Shown: positions 1 to 7,988 of the stretch, piece after piece
Layout: every line of letters starts with the position of its first letter
Position numbering within the stretch: the first letter of the stretch is position 1
Assembly (NCBI RefSeq): GCF_040026395.1
Contig: NZ_CP157278.1
Location: 5,208,001-5,272,000 of the forward strand
Length of the DNA: 64,000 nt
Reading direction: 5' to 3'
Source: Pedobacter lusitanus
Lineage (GTDB): Bacteria > Bacteroidota > Bacteroidia > Sphingobacteriales > Sphingobacteriaceae
Translations under genes and position numbers: made by a program
Notes under the pieces: generated by a model
What the model saw: the letters and a program-made list of their open reading frames with translations, nothing else
What the model was told of the DNA's origin: nothing
Databases searched by the model: none

Positions 1-1
1 C

Positions 2-403
2 TATCAGGAGGCAATTATTATTTTATATAACAAAATTAAGAGCGGAGATTTTGAGTTAAGCAGTAAACTAAAGACCTATATATATTCAGTATGCAGACGC
101 ATTTGGCTCAAAAAGCTCGCACAGCAGAGCAAAAAGACAAATAACGTTGCCGATTTTGAAGATGTAGAGTCAGTTGAGGTAGATTTAGAGTATCATGAAG
201 AGAAGGATCTTCAGTTTGAGAAGATGGGTTCAGCACTACAGAACCTGGGGGAGCCCTGCAAAACTATTATTCAGGATTTTTATATTAACAATCTCTCCAT
301 GCAGGATATTTGCGAGAAATTTGGTTATACCAATACGGATAATGCCAAAACTCAGAAATATAAGTGCCTGCAGAGATTAAAGAAATTATTTTTTCAATCT
401 TAA
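2..403 (+). CDS. ECF-type RNA polymerase sigma factor (5' truncated by window edge)
   Basis: An open frame runs from base 2 to a TAA at 401-403 and gives 133 residues without a start codon, so the beginning lies outside the window. The C-terminal part has the look of sigma region 4: a spacer, then a helix-turn-helix near LSMQDICEKFGY followed by a basic tail (KCLQRLKKLFF). The visible middle (VCRRIWLKKL) fits the end of region 2. ECF sigma factors direct RNA polymerase to envelope or stress promoters and are normally held by a membrane anti-sigma factor. The next gene starts within 20 bases and carries an anti-sigma-like N-terminus and a membrane span, which supports the assignment. The subgroup cannot be told from this fragment. 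Confidence 0.8.
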   Translation, partial: YQEAIIILYNKIKSGDFELSSKLKTYIYSVCRRIWLKKLAQQSKKTNNVADFEDVESVEVDLEYHEEKDLQFEKMGSALQNLGEPCKTIIQDFYINNLSMQDICEKFGYTNTDNAKTQKYKCLQRLKKLFFQS

Positions 404-422
404 ATACGGTATGAGGAACGAC

Positions 423-1505
423 ATGGAATTAGATGCTATCATTGAAGATTACCTTCAGGGTAAACTTACAGCCGCAGAAGCAGAAGCTTTTGAAAAACTG
501 CGTGCCAATGATCCTGTAATTGATCATAAAGTAGTTGCCCATAAAGTTTTTACGGACGCAATCAAACAATATGGTAAAGTCCTTTCTCTGAAAGAACAGA
601 TGGATAAAGCGCATGCTGGTATAGATGTAGCTTCACTGAGCGAACAGCTGAGACCACATCCGTCGTTTATTATCAATATGTGGCGCAAAAATAAATCTGC
701 AATGGCTATTGCAGCGTCATTTATCCTTTTAACTATATTCTCTATCTATTCTATACAGCATAATACCCTTCAGAACGGTACTTATGAAGTGATGCGCAGA
801 GAGATCACCAATATTAAAAACAGTCAGAACAAACTGGTGAGAACAATCAATTCAGGTCCTAAAGCTGAAAAAGGACATGTGAATGCTGCTAAGTTTGGCG
901 GAACCGGATTTGCTTTAACTGCCAACGGATATCTTTGTACCAATTATCATGTAGTAAGAGATGCTGATTCTGTCTATGTACAGAACAATAAAGGCGAATC
1001 TTTCAAAGTTAAGGTAGTTTACCGTGATCCGCAGTATGATATTGCTATCCTGAAAATCAATGATGAATCATTTACACCACTGGCATCAATCCCTTACAAA
1101 CTGAAGAAAAACAGTATTGGAATGGGTGAAAATGTCTATACTTTAGGTTATCCTAAAGATGATGCGGTTTTAGGTGAAGGTTATATCAGTTCAAAAACCG
1201 GTCATGTTGGTGATACTACGCAATACCAGGTTTCTATTCCAATTAACCCGGGAAACAGTGGTGGTCCGTTACTGGATAATTATGGAAACATCATTGGTGT
1301 GATCACTGCGAAGGAAAATCAGGTAGATGGTGCAACATTCGCCATTAAATCCAAATACATTCTGGAAGCACTGAATGCAATTCCTCAGGATTCATTGGGA
1401 AAGAAAGTTGTGTTTGCTAAAAAGAACCCGCTTCAGGGTCTGAACAGAACTAAACAGATAGACAAAATTGAAAACTACGTCTATATGATCAAAGTATACA
1501 ATTAA
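423..1505 (+). CDS. Membrane-anchored trypsin-like (S1C/DegP-type) serine protease with anti-sigma-like N-terminus
   Basis: The start at 423 (MELDAII) is preferred over the in-frame ATG at 411 because GAGG lies 6 bases before it and the protein then begins like Bacteroidota anti-sigma factors. Numbering from 411, residues 5-65 form a short acidic/helical cytoplasmic domain (EDYLQGKLTAAEAEAFEKL), 97-115 a single membrane span, and 155-330 a trypsin-like fold. The catalytic triad is visible as His180 (TNYHVV), Asp210 (YDIAIL) and Ser283 (GNSGGP). No PDZ domain is seen. The order places the protease in the periplasm and the N-terminus in the cytoplasm, beside the sigma factor encoded just upstream. 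I infer a sigma/anti-sigma pair whose sensor half is a protease. A plain membrane-anchored DegP-like protease is the alternative. Confidence 0.85.
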   Translation: MELDAIIEDYLQGKLTAAEAEAFEKLRANDPVIDHKVVAHKVFTDAIKQYGKVLSLKEQMDKAHAGIDVASLSEQLRPHPSFIINMWRKNKSAMAIAASFILLTIFSIYSIQHNTLQNGTYEVMRREITNIKNSQNKLVRTINSGPKAEKGHVNAAKFGGTGFALTANGYLCTNYHVVRDADSVYVQNNKGESFKVKVVYRDPQYDIAILKINDESFTPLASIPYKLKKNSIGMGENVYTLGYPKDDAVLGEGYISSKTGHVGDTTQYQVSIPINPGNSGGPLLDNYGNIIGVITAKENQVDGATFAIKSKYILEALNAIPQDSLGKKVVFAKKNPLQGLNRTKQIDKIENYVYMIKVYN

Positions 1506-1522
1506 GCGAAACGCTTTTTTTA

Positions 1523-1557
1523 AAAACCCCGAAACATAATGCTTGTTTCGGGGTTTT
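1523..1557 (+). terminator. Strong hairpin terminator after the protease gene
   Basis: A 14-bp perfect stem (AAAACCCCGAAACA / TGTTTCGGGGTTTT) with a 7-base loop, followed by TGTTTTT. It starts 18 bases after the protease stop codon. It is nearly symmetric in its A and T flanks and could work both ways. Confidence 0.85.
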
Positions 1558-1575
1558 GTTTTTAAAGCGAATCTT

Positions 1576-2493
1576 ATGGAATTTGGAAAAGTAAATCCGG
1601 AGCAGGTTAATGACATCGACTTCACCCTGCCTGAAGACGGAAAGCAAACTCAAAAGATCTTAAACAGTAAAAGTAACCAGAAGGCAAAAGTCTTTATCGG
1701 ATGTGCCAAATGGGGCAGAAAGGAATGGTTAGGACTCATCTATCCGCCTAAAACTAAAGAAGCCAATTTTCTGGATGAATATGCCAAACATTTTAATGCT
1801 ATAGAATTGAATGCTGTTTATTATCAGATTCCTTCTGTTGAGTCTGTACGCAAATGGAAAAAGCAGGTGAATGACAATGCTGCCGGTGACTTTTTATTTT
1901 GTCCTAAATTTCCAAAAATTATCAGTCATGATCAGCGATTGAAAGGATCAGCACAAGCTACAGCAGAATATTTTAAAGCAATGGCAGAATTTGGTGAAAA
2001 TCTGGGGCCGTGTTTTTTGCAGTTAAGCGAGAGCTTTGGCGTCAAAAATCAGGCTTTGCTGGCAGATTATCTTCAATCATTACCCAAAGATCCTGTTGTT
2101 TATGTTGAATTGAGACATGAGCAGTGGTTTGCTGATCTTGTAGTCAGACAGCAGGTTTTTGAGCTCTTAACAGCAACAAATAAAGGAGCTGTAATTACTG
2201 ATGTGAGCGGAAGAAGGGATCTGGTTCATATGGAAGTGACTATTCCGGAAGTGTTTATCAGATTTATAGGTAATGGGCACGCACACAAAAAGAGTGATTT
2301 TGCCAGAATTGATGAATGGGGCGAAAGGCTTAAATCGTGGCAGGAGAGAGGATTGCAAAAGATATATTTCTTTCTGCATCAGCACGATGAACTGGATACT
2401 CCTTTACTGGCTACCCATGCGATAAAAGTGTTTAATGAGCAATTGGGGCTTGATATTCCTGAAATATCTTTCCAGCCCAGATTGTTTGCCTAG
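1576..2493 (+). CDS. DUF72 family protein (YecE-like)
   Basis: The protein has about 305 residues with a TIM-barrel type DUF72 domain: the opening FIGCAKWGRKEWLGLIYPP, the FNAIELNAVYYQIPS segment and the FCPKFPKIISHD and YVELRHEQWF motifs are characteristic of the family. An upstream in-frame TTG at 1543 lies inside the terminator loop, so I start at the ATG at 1576. The biochemical role of DUF72 proteins is not established, so no reaction is claimed. It appears to be a single-gene unit between a terminator and the peroxiredoxin promoter region. Confidence 0.85.
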   Translation: MEFGKVNPEQVNDIDFTLPEDGKQTQKILNSKSNQKAKVFIGCAKWGRKEWLGLIYPPKTKEANFLDEYAKHFNAIELNAVYYQIPSVESVRKWKKQVNDNAAGDFLFCPKFPKIISHDQRLKGSAQATAEYFKAMAEFGENLGPCFLQLSESFGVKNQALLADYLQSLPKDPVVYVELRHEQWFADLVVRQQVFELLTATNKGAVITDVSGRRDLVHMEVTIPEVFIRFIGNGHAHKKSDFARIDEWGERLKSWQERGLQKIYFFLHQHDELDTPLLATHAIKVFNEQLGLDIPEISFQPRLFA

Positions 2494-2624
2494 CCTGGTC
2501 AGGATTGTTTGATTTAGATCATTAAATTTCTGACTGTTGGAGGTTGTTTAATTATCTACTATATTAGTAGTGTTTATCAATAAGCGTAATTGTTCGGTTT
2601 TTAAATCAAAAAAAATAATAAGTT

Positions 2625-3260
2625 ATGAGTATCAGAATAGGAGATACCGCTCCAAATTTTAAAGCTAAAACATCAATTGGTGATATAGATTTCTATGAAT
2701 TTCTTGGCGATAGCTGGGGAGTTATTTTTTCACACCCTGCGGATTATACGCCGGTATGTACCACAGAACTTGGTCGTACAGCTTCATTAAAAGGGGAGTT
2801 TGAGAAAAGAGATGTTAAAGTTATTGCTTTAAGTGTAGACTCTGTTGAATCTCACAAAGGATGGATACAGGATATCAATGAAACACAGGATACCCATGTG
2901 GAGTTTCCGATCATCGCTGATGAGGATAAAAAGATTGCTGATCTGTATGATATGATTCATCCTAATGCTTCTGAAACACTAACTGTACGTTCTCTGTTTG
3001 TGATTTCTCCGGATAAAAAGGTTAAACTGATGCTGACTTATCCTGCCTCTACCGGAAGGAATTTTACTGAAGTACTCAGAGTGATTGATTCGCTGCAGCT
3101 TACAGCTAAATATAGTGTAGCTACGCCGGCTGACTGGAAAGATGGAGAAGATGTGGTAGTCATGAACAGTATTAAAACAGAAGATATTCCAGCAAAATTT
3201 CCTAAGGGTCACAAAGTTATCAAACCTTATCTGAGAACTACTCCTCAACCCAATAAATAA
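2625..3260 (+). CDS. Peroxiredoxin, 1-Cys Prx6 type
   Basis: This 211-residue thioredoxin-fold peroxidase reduces hydrogen peroxide and organic hydroperoxides in the cytoplasm. The peroxidatic site is HPADYTPVCTTE, with Cys45. It is the only cysteine in the protein, which marks the 1-Cys Prx6 subfamily, so an external thiol must regenerate it. The C-terminal extension (residues about 160-211, with KFPKGHKVIKPYLRTTP) is typical of Prx6. The 130-base upstream region holds a small palindrome, CTACTA-TAT-TAGTAG at 2556-2570, which could be an operator, but I cannot tie it to a regulator. The cold-shock gene follows after a hairpin. Confidence 0.93.
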   Translation: MSIRIGDTAPNFKAKTSIGDIDFYEFLGDSWGVIFSHPADYTPVCTTELGRTASLKGEFEKRDVKVIALSVDSVESHKGWIQDINETQDTHVEFPIIADEDKKIADLYDMIHPNASETLTVRSLFVISPDKKVKLMLTYPASTGRNFTEVLRVIDSLQLTAKYSVATPADWKDGEDVVVMNSIKTEDIPAKFPKGHKVIKPYLRTTPQPNK

Positions 3261-3278
3261 TTTTAAATACCAGATGCT

Positions 3279-3315
3279 TTTCTTTAAATTTGATATAATT
3301 GATAATTTAAAGAAA
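3279..3315 (+). promoter_or_regulatory. 12-bp perfect inverted repeat in front of the cold-shock gene
   Basis: TTTCTTTAAATT at 3279-3290 pairs exactly with AATTTAAAGAAA at 3304-3315 around a 13-base loop. The hairpin ends 24 bases before the csp start codon. It could be the terminator of the peroxiredoxin gene, although it has no GC core and only a weak T run. It could also be a structured 5' leader of the csp mRNA. All 24 paired bases match, so the symmetry is not accidental. Confidence 0.6.
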
Positions 3316-3339
3316 TATTAATTTTTATACTTGAATATT

Positions 3340-3537
3340 ATGAGTACCGGAAAAGTAAAATGGTTTAACACGCAGAAAGGTTATGGATTTATAATCTACG
3401 AAGGAAACAAGGATATTTTTGTCCATTTCAAAGATGTTGTAGGCGGTATTGAGAGTCTTCAGGAAAATGATAATGTAGAATTTGACGTCACTGAAGGAAA
3501 GAAAGGTTTACAGGCCGTAAACGTGAAGAAGGTATAA
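3340..3537 (+). CDS. Cold-shock domain protein (CspA family)
   Basis: The product is a 65-residue single cold-shock domain. Both RNA-binding motifs are present: RNP1 as KGYGFI (residues 13-18) and RNP2 as DIFVHF (25-30), with the usual GKVKWFN opening. Proteins of this family bind single-stranded nucleic acid and act as RNA chaperones. The ATG at 3340 is chosen over an in-frame TTG at 3331 because family members start at the residue just before STGKVKWF. A perfect AT-rich hairpin sits immediately upstream and a GC-rich terminator follows, so the gene looks independently transcribed. Confidence 0.95.
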   Translation: MSTGKVKWFNTQKGYGFIIYEGNKDIFVHFKDVVGGIESLQENDNVEFDVTEGKKGLQAVNVKKV

Positions 3538-3561
3538 TCCATTGTCTGTAAGACTGGCTGA

Positions 3562-3587
3562 AGCCTCCCGCAAGCGGGGGGCTTTTT
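3562..3587 (+). terminator. Rho-independent terminator of the cold-shock gene
   Basis: AGCCTCCCGC and GCGGGGGGCT form a stem with a short AA loop, followed by TTTT. It lies between the convergent csp and methyltransferase genes. Confidence 0.85.
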
Positions 3588-3590
3588 GTA

Positions 3591-4772
3591 TTAATAATGC
3601 TGTATAATTGTCCCTCTGATAATCACTTTACCAGCTGTGCTGCTTTGCGTAAAGATCATAAAACTGGTGTCGTCGGGCTTAATCTGATACTTGTCTGCAA
3701 GAGCTGCTGCTTTATCGGGATAATTCCTGACAATGACATTCCCAATCAGATTTTTCTCTTTTTTGATTTTTGCTGCAGACACTACTTCATCGATTTTAAA
3801 GATCCTTCCCGGAAACTCCGGATGAATAACAGCAGCTGTATATAATTGGGTCTGCTGATGGAATTTCTGTAATCCATATCTTTGAGCAATCAGATTAAAA
3901 GCTCCGCTTTTTAAAAGGGCTACGTCAGGTTCATATAAATACTGTCCGGGAATAATAGTTCCAGTGATGTTTGCAGGTTCTTCATCGCCCATGGCAAAGC
4001 TGAATTGTTTCTGCTCTGCATTTAAAGTTGTGCAAACAATCTTTGTGGAGGCTTCAAAAGCTCTTTCTATCACCCAGATCAATTCCTTGCATTCATTTTT
4101 AACGCTGACAATATGTATTTCGGCTACGTGTTTTAATTCTTTAAGACCGGCACTAAGATCAAGCAGGGGTGCGGTTTTGATTAATATCCGTTTGGCTTTA
4201 ACTAATAACAGACCCAGGTTTTCCACCACATTTGGTGTGCAATCCTTCAGCATAAAAACTTTACCTGAACTGCTTCTTCTGGCAGGATCAATATAGACGC
4301 TGTCAAACTCCTGAGTGGTCTGCTTTAAAAATTCAATACCATCTCCGCAAAAGAAAGTGACGTTTTCTTCTTTTAATAAAATTCCGTTGTAGCTGGCAAT
4401 TGCCGATAATTCATCATTGATTTCACAATGTGTGACAGTCTTCACTTTTCTGGAGAAATAATAACTGTCTACTCCATAACCACCTGTCAGGTCAATCAGT
4501 GTGTTTCCAGCTGCCAGCTCTGCTTTATAAGCCGCAGTGAGTTCTGATGAACATTGTTCTACAGATAGTAAAGGCGGATAATAAATTAGTTTGGTGTTAA
4601 ACCAGGTAGGTAATTTGCGGACAGACTTTTTCCTGGCAGCGATCTGATTAGCCAGTTCTTTCCCCGTAATGCCAGGGAAAGGGCTTTTCGCCATGGCAAT
4701 TTTATGCACATCTGCATTTAAATTCTCCTGGATATAATCCTGAACGTGCTGATCTGTGAGTTGTTTATTCAA
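3591..4772 (-). CDS. SAM-dependent methyltransferase with THUMP-like domain (PG1098 family)
   Basis: This protein has 393 residues. The SAM-binding Rossmann core is visible as LIDLTGGYGVDSYYFSR (about residues 96-112), followed by the acidic HCEIND strand end and VYIDPARRS, a DPAR-type motif IV. The N-terminal helical part and the C-terminal ferredoxin-like and THUMP-like part match the Bacteroidota PG1098 family, thought to modify RNA. The exact target is unknown. The start is a TTG that overlaps the end of the aspartate kinase gene by 8 bases, which suggests translational coupling. No better ATG exists before residue 27, which would cut into the conserved N-terminus. Confidence 0.85.
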   Translation of the reverse strand: MNKQLTDQHVQDYIQENLNADVHKIAMAKSPFPGITGKELANQIAARKKSVRKLPTWFNTKLIYYPPLLSVEQCSSELTAAYKAELAAGNTLIDLTGGYGVDSYYFSRKVKTVTHCEINDELSAIASYNGILLKEENVTFFCGDGIEFLKQTTQEFDSVYIDPARRSSSGKVFMLKDCTPNVVENLGLLLVKAKRILIKTAPLLDLSAGLKELKHVAEIHIVSVKNECKELIWVIERAFEASTKIVCTTLNAEQKQFSFAMGDEEPANITGTIIPGQYLYEPDVALLKSGAFNLIAQRYGLQKFHQQTQLYTAAVIHPEFPGRIFKIDEVVSAAKIKKEKNLIGNVIVRNYPDKAAALADKYQIKPDDTSFMIFTQSSTAGKVIIRGTIIQHY

Positions 4773-6039
4773 TAGCTGATTTATCTTTCATTACAATCTG
4801 GCAGGTATGACGGCTTTTTACTTCCAGCAAAATATCTTTGTTTACAGTTACCCTGTTAATCGTATCCTGGTTATAATAGCGGATAGTAACCAGTTCCAGT
4901 CCTTTATTATATTTCACTTTATACAGAACAGATAACTCTTCAATGAGATTGTTGATTTTTTCTGCATCATGGTCCACGCTTACTGAAAAACTAAGTGCAG
5001 AATTCAGCATCGTATTTACTTTCACCTTGTGTTTATGAAACAGGCTGAAAATGTCGCTTAAATTTTCTTCAATAATGAAAGAGAAATCTTTCGGGAAAAT
5101 CGAAATCAGCACCTGATTCACTTTGAAAATAAATGAAGGTACCGGTAATGCACTTTTGATGCTGTTAATCTCTGTTCCTTCGTTGGTTGGATGAAGAAAT
5201 GACTTTACATATAAAGGGATATCTTTATTCTGAAGTGGTTTAATCGTTTTTGGATGGATAACCGTGGCTCCGTAATAAGTAAGCTCGATTGCATCGTGAT
5301 AAGAAAGCTGAGGAATACGTTCGGTCTCGTCAAACCATTTCGGGTCAGCATTTAATACTCCCGGTACATCTTTCCAGATTGTTAAGGAAACAGCATCCAG
5401 ACAGGCACAGAAGATAGCAGCAGAATAATCAGAGCCTTCGCGGCCCAGAGTAGTTGTGAAATTCTCACTGGTGCTGCCAATAAATCCTTGTGTAACGACG
5501 ATGCTCTTTTTCAGTAAAGGAACAAGATTCCGCTGGATTTCCAGTTCGGTTTTATCCCATTCTACTTTTCCTTCCCGGTAGGTGTTATCTGTTTTAATGA
5601 AATTTCTTGCGTCTGCCCAGGTAGTTATGATTCCGCTTTCATTCAGATAGGCAGCTACAATTTTAGTGGAAAGGACTTCGCCGATAGAAACGATCTGATC
5701 ATAAATATAATCCGGGGCATCACTGGCTTCTTCTTCCAGCAGCCACTCGATTTCTACAAATGTATTGGCAACATCGTTGTATACCGGGTGGTCATGATTT
5801 TTGAAAAGATCATTTAAAATATTAAAATGATAAGCTTTGACTTCTTCCAGTAACTGATGTGTGTTTTCCTGCCCGTATATGTAGGCATTGGAAAGTAATT
5901 CTAATTTATTGGTGATTTTGCCCATCGCAGAAATTACGATCAGCAAATTTTCTTTTTCAGCCTGCTGAATAATTGCAACAAGATTCTTTACTGCTTCTGC
6001 ATTTACCACAGAAGCGCCACCGAATTTAAATACCTGCAT
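4765..6039 (-). CDS. Aspartate kinase (monofunctional)
   Basis: The 424-residue enzyme phosphorylates L-aspartate with ATP, the first step towards lysine, threonine and methionine. It opens with MQVFKFGGASV, the aspartokinase signature with Ala in place of the more common Thr. It also has GFIGSTSENFTTTLGREGSDYSA, the aspartate-binding/ATP region around residues 185-205. The C-terminal 120 residues form the regulatory ACT region. No homoserine dehydrogenase domain is fused. It is the third gene of a minus-strand series and overlaps the methyltransferase gene by 8 bases. A 70-base gap separates it from the upstream acetyltransferase. Confidence 0.93.
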   Translation of the reverse strand: MQVFKFGGASVVNAEAVKNLVAIIQQAEKENLLIVISAMGKITNKLELLSNAYIYGQENTHQLLEEVKAYHFNILNDLFKNHDHPVYNDVANTFVEIEWLLEEEASDAPDYIYDQIVSIGEVLSTKIVAAYLNESGIITTWADARNFIKTDNTYREGKVEWDKTELEIQRNLVPLLKKSIVVTQGFIGSTSENFTTTLGREGSDYSAAIFCACLDAVSLTIWKDVPGVLNADPKWFDETERIPQLSYHDAIELTYYGATVIHPKTIKPLQNKDIPLYVKSFLHPTNEGTEINSIKSALPVPSFIFKVNQVLISIFPKDFSFIIEENLSDIFSLFHKHKVKVNTMLNSALSFSVSVDHDAEKINNLIEELSVLYKVKYNKGLELVTIRYYNQDTINRVTVNKDILLEVKSRHTCQIVMKDKSAIE

Positions 6040-6109
6040 TTTTAGTTGAAATTGTTTAAAATGGAACTTGGCTTCAATATATCTTTGATTTCCGTATAAG
6101 GAATGGTTT

Positions 6110-6568
6110 CTATAACTGGTCTTTACTGAATGAAGTATTTAACCAGCCTGATTCAATATGGGCATTGTATTTCTTATAGAAATTTATAGCCGGTTCGTTC
6201 CAGTCCAGTACCTGCCAGGTCATTCCGTTATAATTGTTGTCTTTTGCCTCTTTCATGACTCTTTCAAACAGTAGTTTGCCTAATCCTTTTCCTCTCTGAC
6301 TTTCAGTAACAATAAAATCTTCTAAATATAAGCGGCAGCCTTTCCAGGTAGAGTATCTGGTATAATACAATGCGAAACCAAGGATTCCTGTGGCATCTTC
6401 TGCTACAAAAGCTTTCCATACGGGCTGCTTTCCAAATCCGGCTTCTATAAATTCTGCTAAGGTAACTGTAACTTCTTCTGGTGCTTTTTCGTATTCCGCC
6501 AGTTCTTTAATCAGCTCCAGCAAACGCGGGCAATCTTCTTGTACTGCAAATCTGAGTTGAATATTCAT
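6110..6568 (-). CDS. GNAT family N-acetyltransferase (diamine/SSAT-like)
   Basis: The 152-residue protein is a single GNAT fold. The acetyl-CoA loop is RGKGLGKLLF (motif A) preceded by LEDFIVTESQ, and motif B is the WQVLDWNEPAINFYKKYNA segment. The order YYTRYSTWKGCRLYLEDF resembles spermidine/spermine and thialysine acetyltransferases, so a small amine is the likely substrate, but this is inferred from similarity. It lies 5 bases after the YggS-like gene and is probably co-transcribed with it. Confidence 0.88.
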   Translation of the reverse strand: MNIQLRFAVQEDCPRLLELIKELAEYEKAPEEVTVTLAEFIEAGFGKQPVWKAFVAEDATGILGFALYYTRYSTWKGCRLYLEDFIVTESQRGKGLGKLLFERVMKEAKDNNYNGMTWQVLDWNEPAINFYKKYNAHIESGWLNTSFSKDQL

Positions 6569-6573
6569 TAGGT

Positions 6574-7260
6574 TTATGCTTTATAATGTTTGATTTTTCT
6601 GACGCCAAAAATACTACTGCCTATTCTTACCATCGTACTGCCTTCTTCGATCGCTAATTTATAATCACCCGACATTCCCATAGACAGTTCTCTGAATGAA
6701 TCTTCTTTTCTGAAAAAGCTTGTCTTAATACCATCAAACAATACATTCAGTTCCTGAAATTCATCTTTGGTTTGTTTTTCAGTAGCATTATTACTGGCAA
6801 TACCCATCAAACCCGTGATCCGGATATTTTTCATTGCAAGATATTCTTCTGATCTCAGTAATTCAATAGTCTCGGCATAATCCAGACCAAATTTTGTGTC
6901 CTCATCGGCAATATAAATCTGCAGCAGACAGTCAATCACCCTGTTCTGTTTTGCAGCTTGTTTATTAATTTCTGCCAGTAATTTCAAACTGTCAACTGAC
7001 TGAATTAAGCTGATAAAAGGCGCGATGTATTTAACTTTATTGGTTTGCAGATGACCAATCATGTGCCACTGAATATCTTTAGGCAAAGTTTCCTGTTTTT
7101 CAACTAATTCCTGAACAATATTTTCTCCGAAAATTCGCTGTCCTGCATCGTATGCCTCCTGAACTGCTGCTGCATCATTGAATTTGGATACGGCAATTAA
7201 TTCGACATTTTCACCTTCTAATTCCTTTTTATATTTTAATAAGTTATCTGCTATGCTCAT
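6574..7260 (-). CDS. YggS/PROSC family pyridoxal-phosphate homeostasis protein
   Basis: The 228-residue alanine-racemase-like TIM barrel binds pyridoxal 5'-phosphate without known catalytic activity. In this family it buffers PLP and amino-acid pools. The PLP lysine is Lys26 in LIAVSKF, followed by the family signature FGENIVQEL and the WHMIGHLQTNK motif. The C-terminal LSMGMSGDYKLAIEEGSTMVRIGSSIFG block is the standard phosphate-binding end. It is the first gene of the minus-strand cluster and is divergent from the DUF4296 lipoprotein gene across 71 bases. Confidence 0.95.
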   Translation of the reverse strand: MSIADNLLKYKKELEGENVELIAVSKFNDAAAVQEAYDAGQRIFGENIVQELVEKQETLPKDIQWHMIGHLQTNKVKYIAPFISLIQSVDSLKLLAEINKQAAKQNRVIDCLLQIYIADEDTKFGLDYAETIELLRSEEYLAMKNIRITGLMGIASNNATEKQTKDEFQELNVLFDGIKTSFFRKEDSFRELSMGMSGDYKLAIEEGSTMVRIGSSIFGVRKIKHYKA

Positions 7261-7331
7261 TTATCAGTATTTTTGGTAAAATTAACAACCTTAGCTCAAA
7301 TAGCTACGGAAAAAATAATGTTTTATACACA

Positions 7332-7988
7332 ATGAGAAACTTTTTGTGCATTTGCCTGCTGCTGATCGGCATTGGAGGATGTAAGCCAGGTATACCTTCT
7401 AATATCATTCAGCCGGAGAGAATGGAAGAGGTCTTATATGATATTCACATCACTGACGGTTATATTTCCACTATTCCGGCACCGGATTCTGCAAAAAACA
7501 TCAGCGCCGCTTATTATAAAGGTATTTATAAGAGATTTGATATAGATTCTTCACTTTATGCCAGAAGCATGAACTATTATTATGATCATCCTGAGGTTTT
7601 AAATGTCATGTATGAAAAGATTACGGCAAAACTTAAAAAGGTAAAAGAGAAAGAGGATAAAATCAATGCTAAGAGATTAAAGAAAATTGAAGCGATCAGA
7701 AAGGCGAAAAAAGATAGCCTGGATAAAGCTGATCCGCAAAGGGTGATCAGGGAGGCTGCAGCTAAAAAAGATAGTCTGGCAAAAGCTGAAGCACTGATCA
7801 AAAAGACCCGTATTGAAGCAGCCAAAAAGGTTAAAAAAGATAGTCTGGCCAGAGTAGCGGAATTGAAAAAGGCGAAAAAAGCAGAGGCTAAAAAATTAAA
7901 AGAGCGCGCAGGTCAGGCAGCTGTTCCAAAAAATGGAATTGATGCCGGTGCAGCTAAAAAGATAAGTAATAATGATATACCCCGATAA
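7332..7988 (+). CDS. DUF4296 lipoprotein with lysine-rich repetitive tail
   Basis: The 218-residue protein has a lipoprotein signal peptide with a lipobox ending at Cys17 (IGIGGCK). It is followed by the DUF4296 domain (residues about 25-95; MEEVLYDIHITDGYI and YYYDHPEVLNVMYEKI). Residues 100-218 are highly charged and repetitive, with KKDSL recurring three times in KKDSLDKAD-like units, and are likely a helical or coiled segment. The function is unknown. The last 17 bases overlap the start of mutS2, so the two are probably translated together. I see no evidence of a functional link beyond that. Confidence 0.85.
   Translation: MRNFLCICLLLIGIGGCKPGIPSNIIQPERMEEVLYDIHITDGYISTIPAPDSAKNISAAYYKGIYKRFDIDSSLYARSMNYYYDHPEVLNVMYEKITAKLKKVKEKEDKINAKRLKKIEAIRKAKKDSLDKADPQRVIREAAAKKDSLAKAEALIKKTRIEAAKKVKKDSLARVAELKKAKKAEAKKLKERAGQAAVPKNGIDAGAAKKISNNDIPR

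Noticed and set aside
195..380. A 61-residue frame overlapping the sigma factor end
   Set aside because: It is in a different frame from the sigma factor, whose own frame is open from the window edge and carries recognisable region 4.
1543..1575. An upstream in-frame TTG extending the DUF72 protein by 11 residues
   Set aside because: It lies within the loop of the strong terminator at 1523-1557, so it cannot be a normal start.
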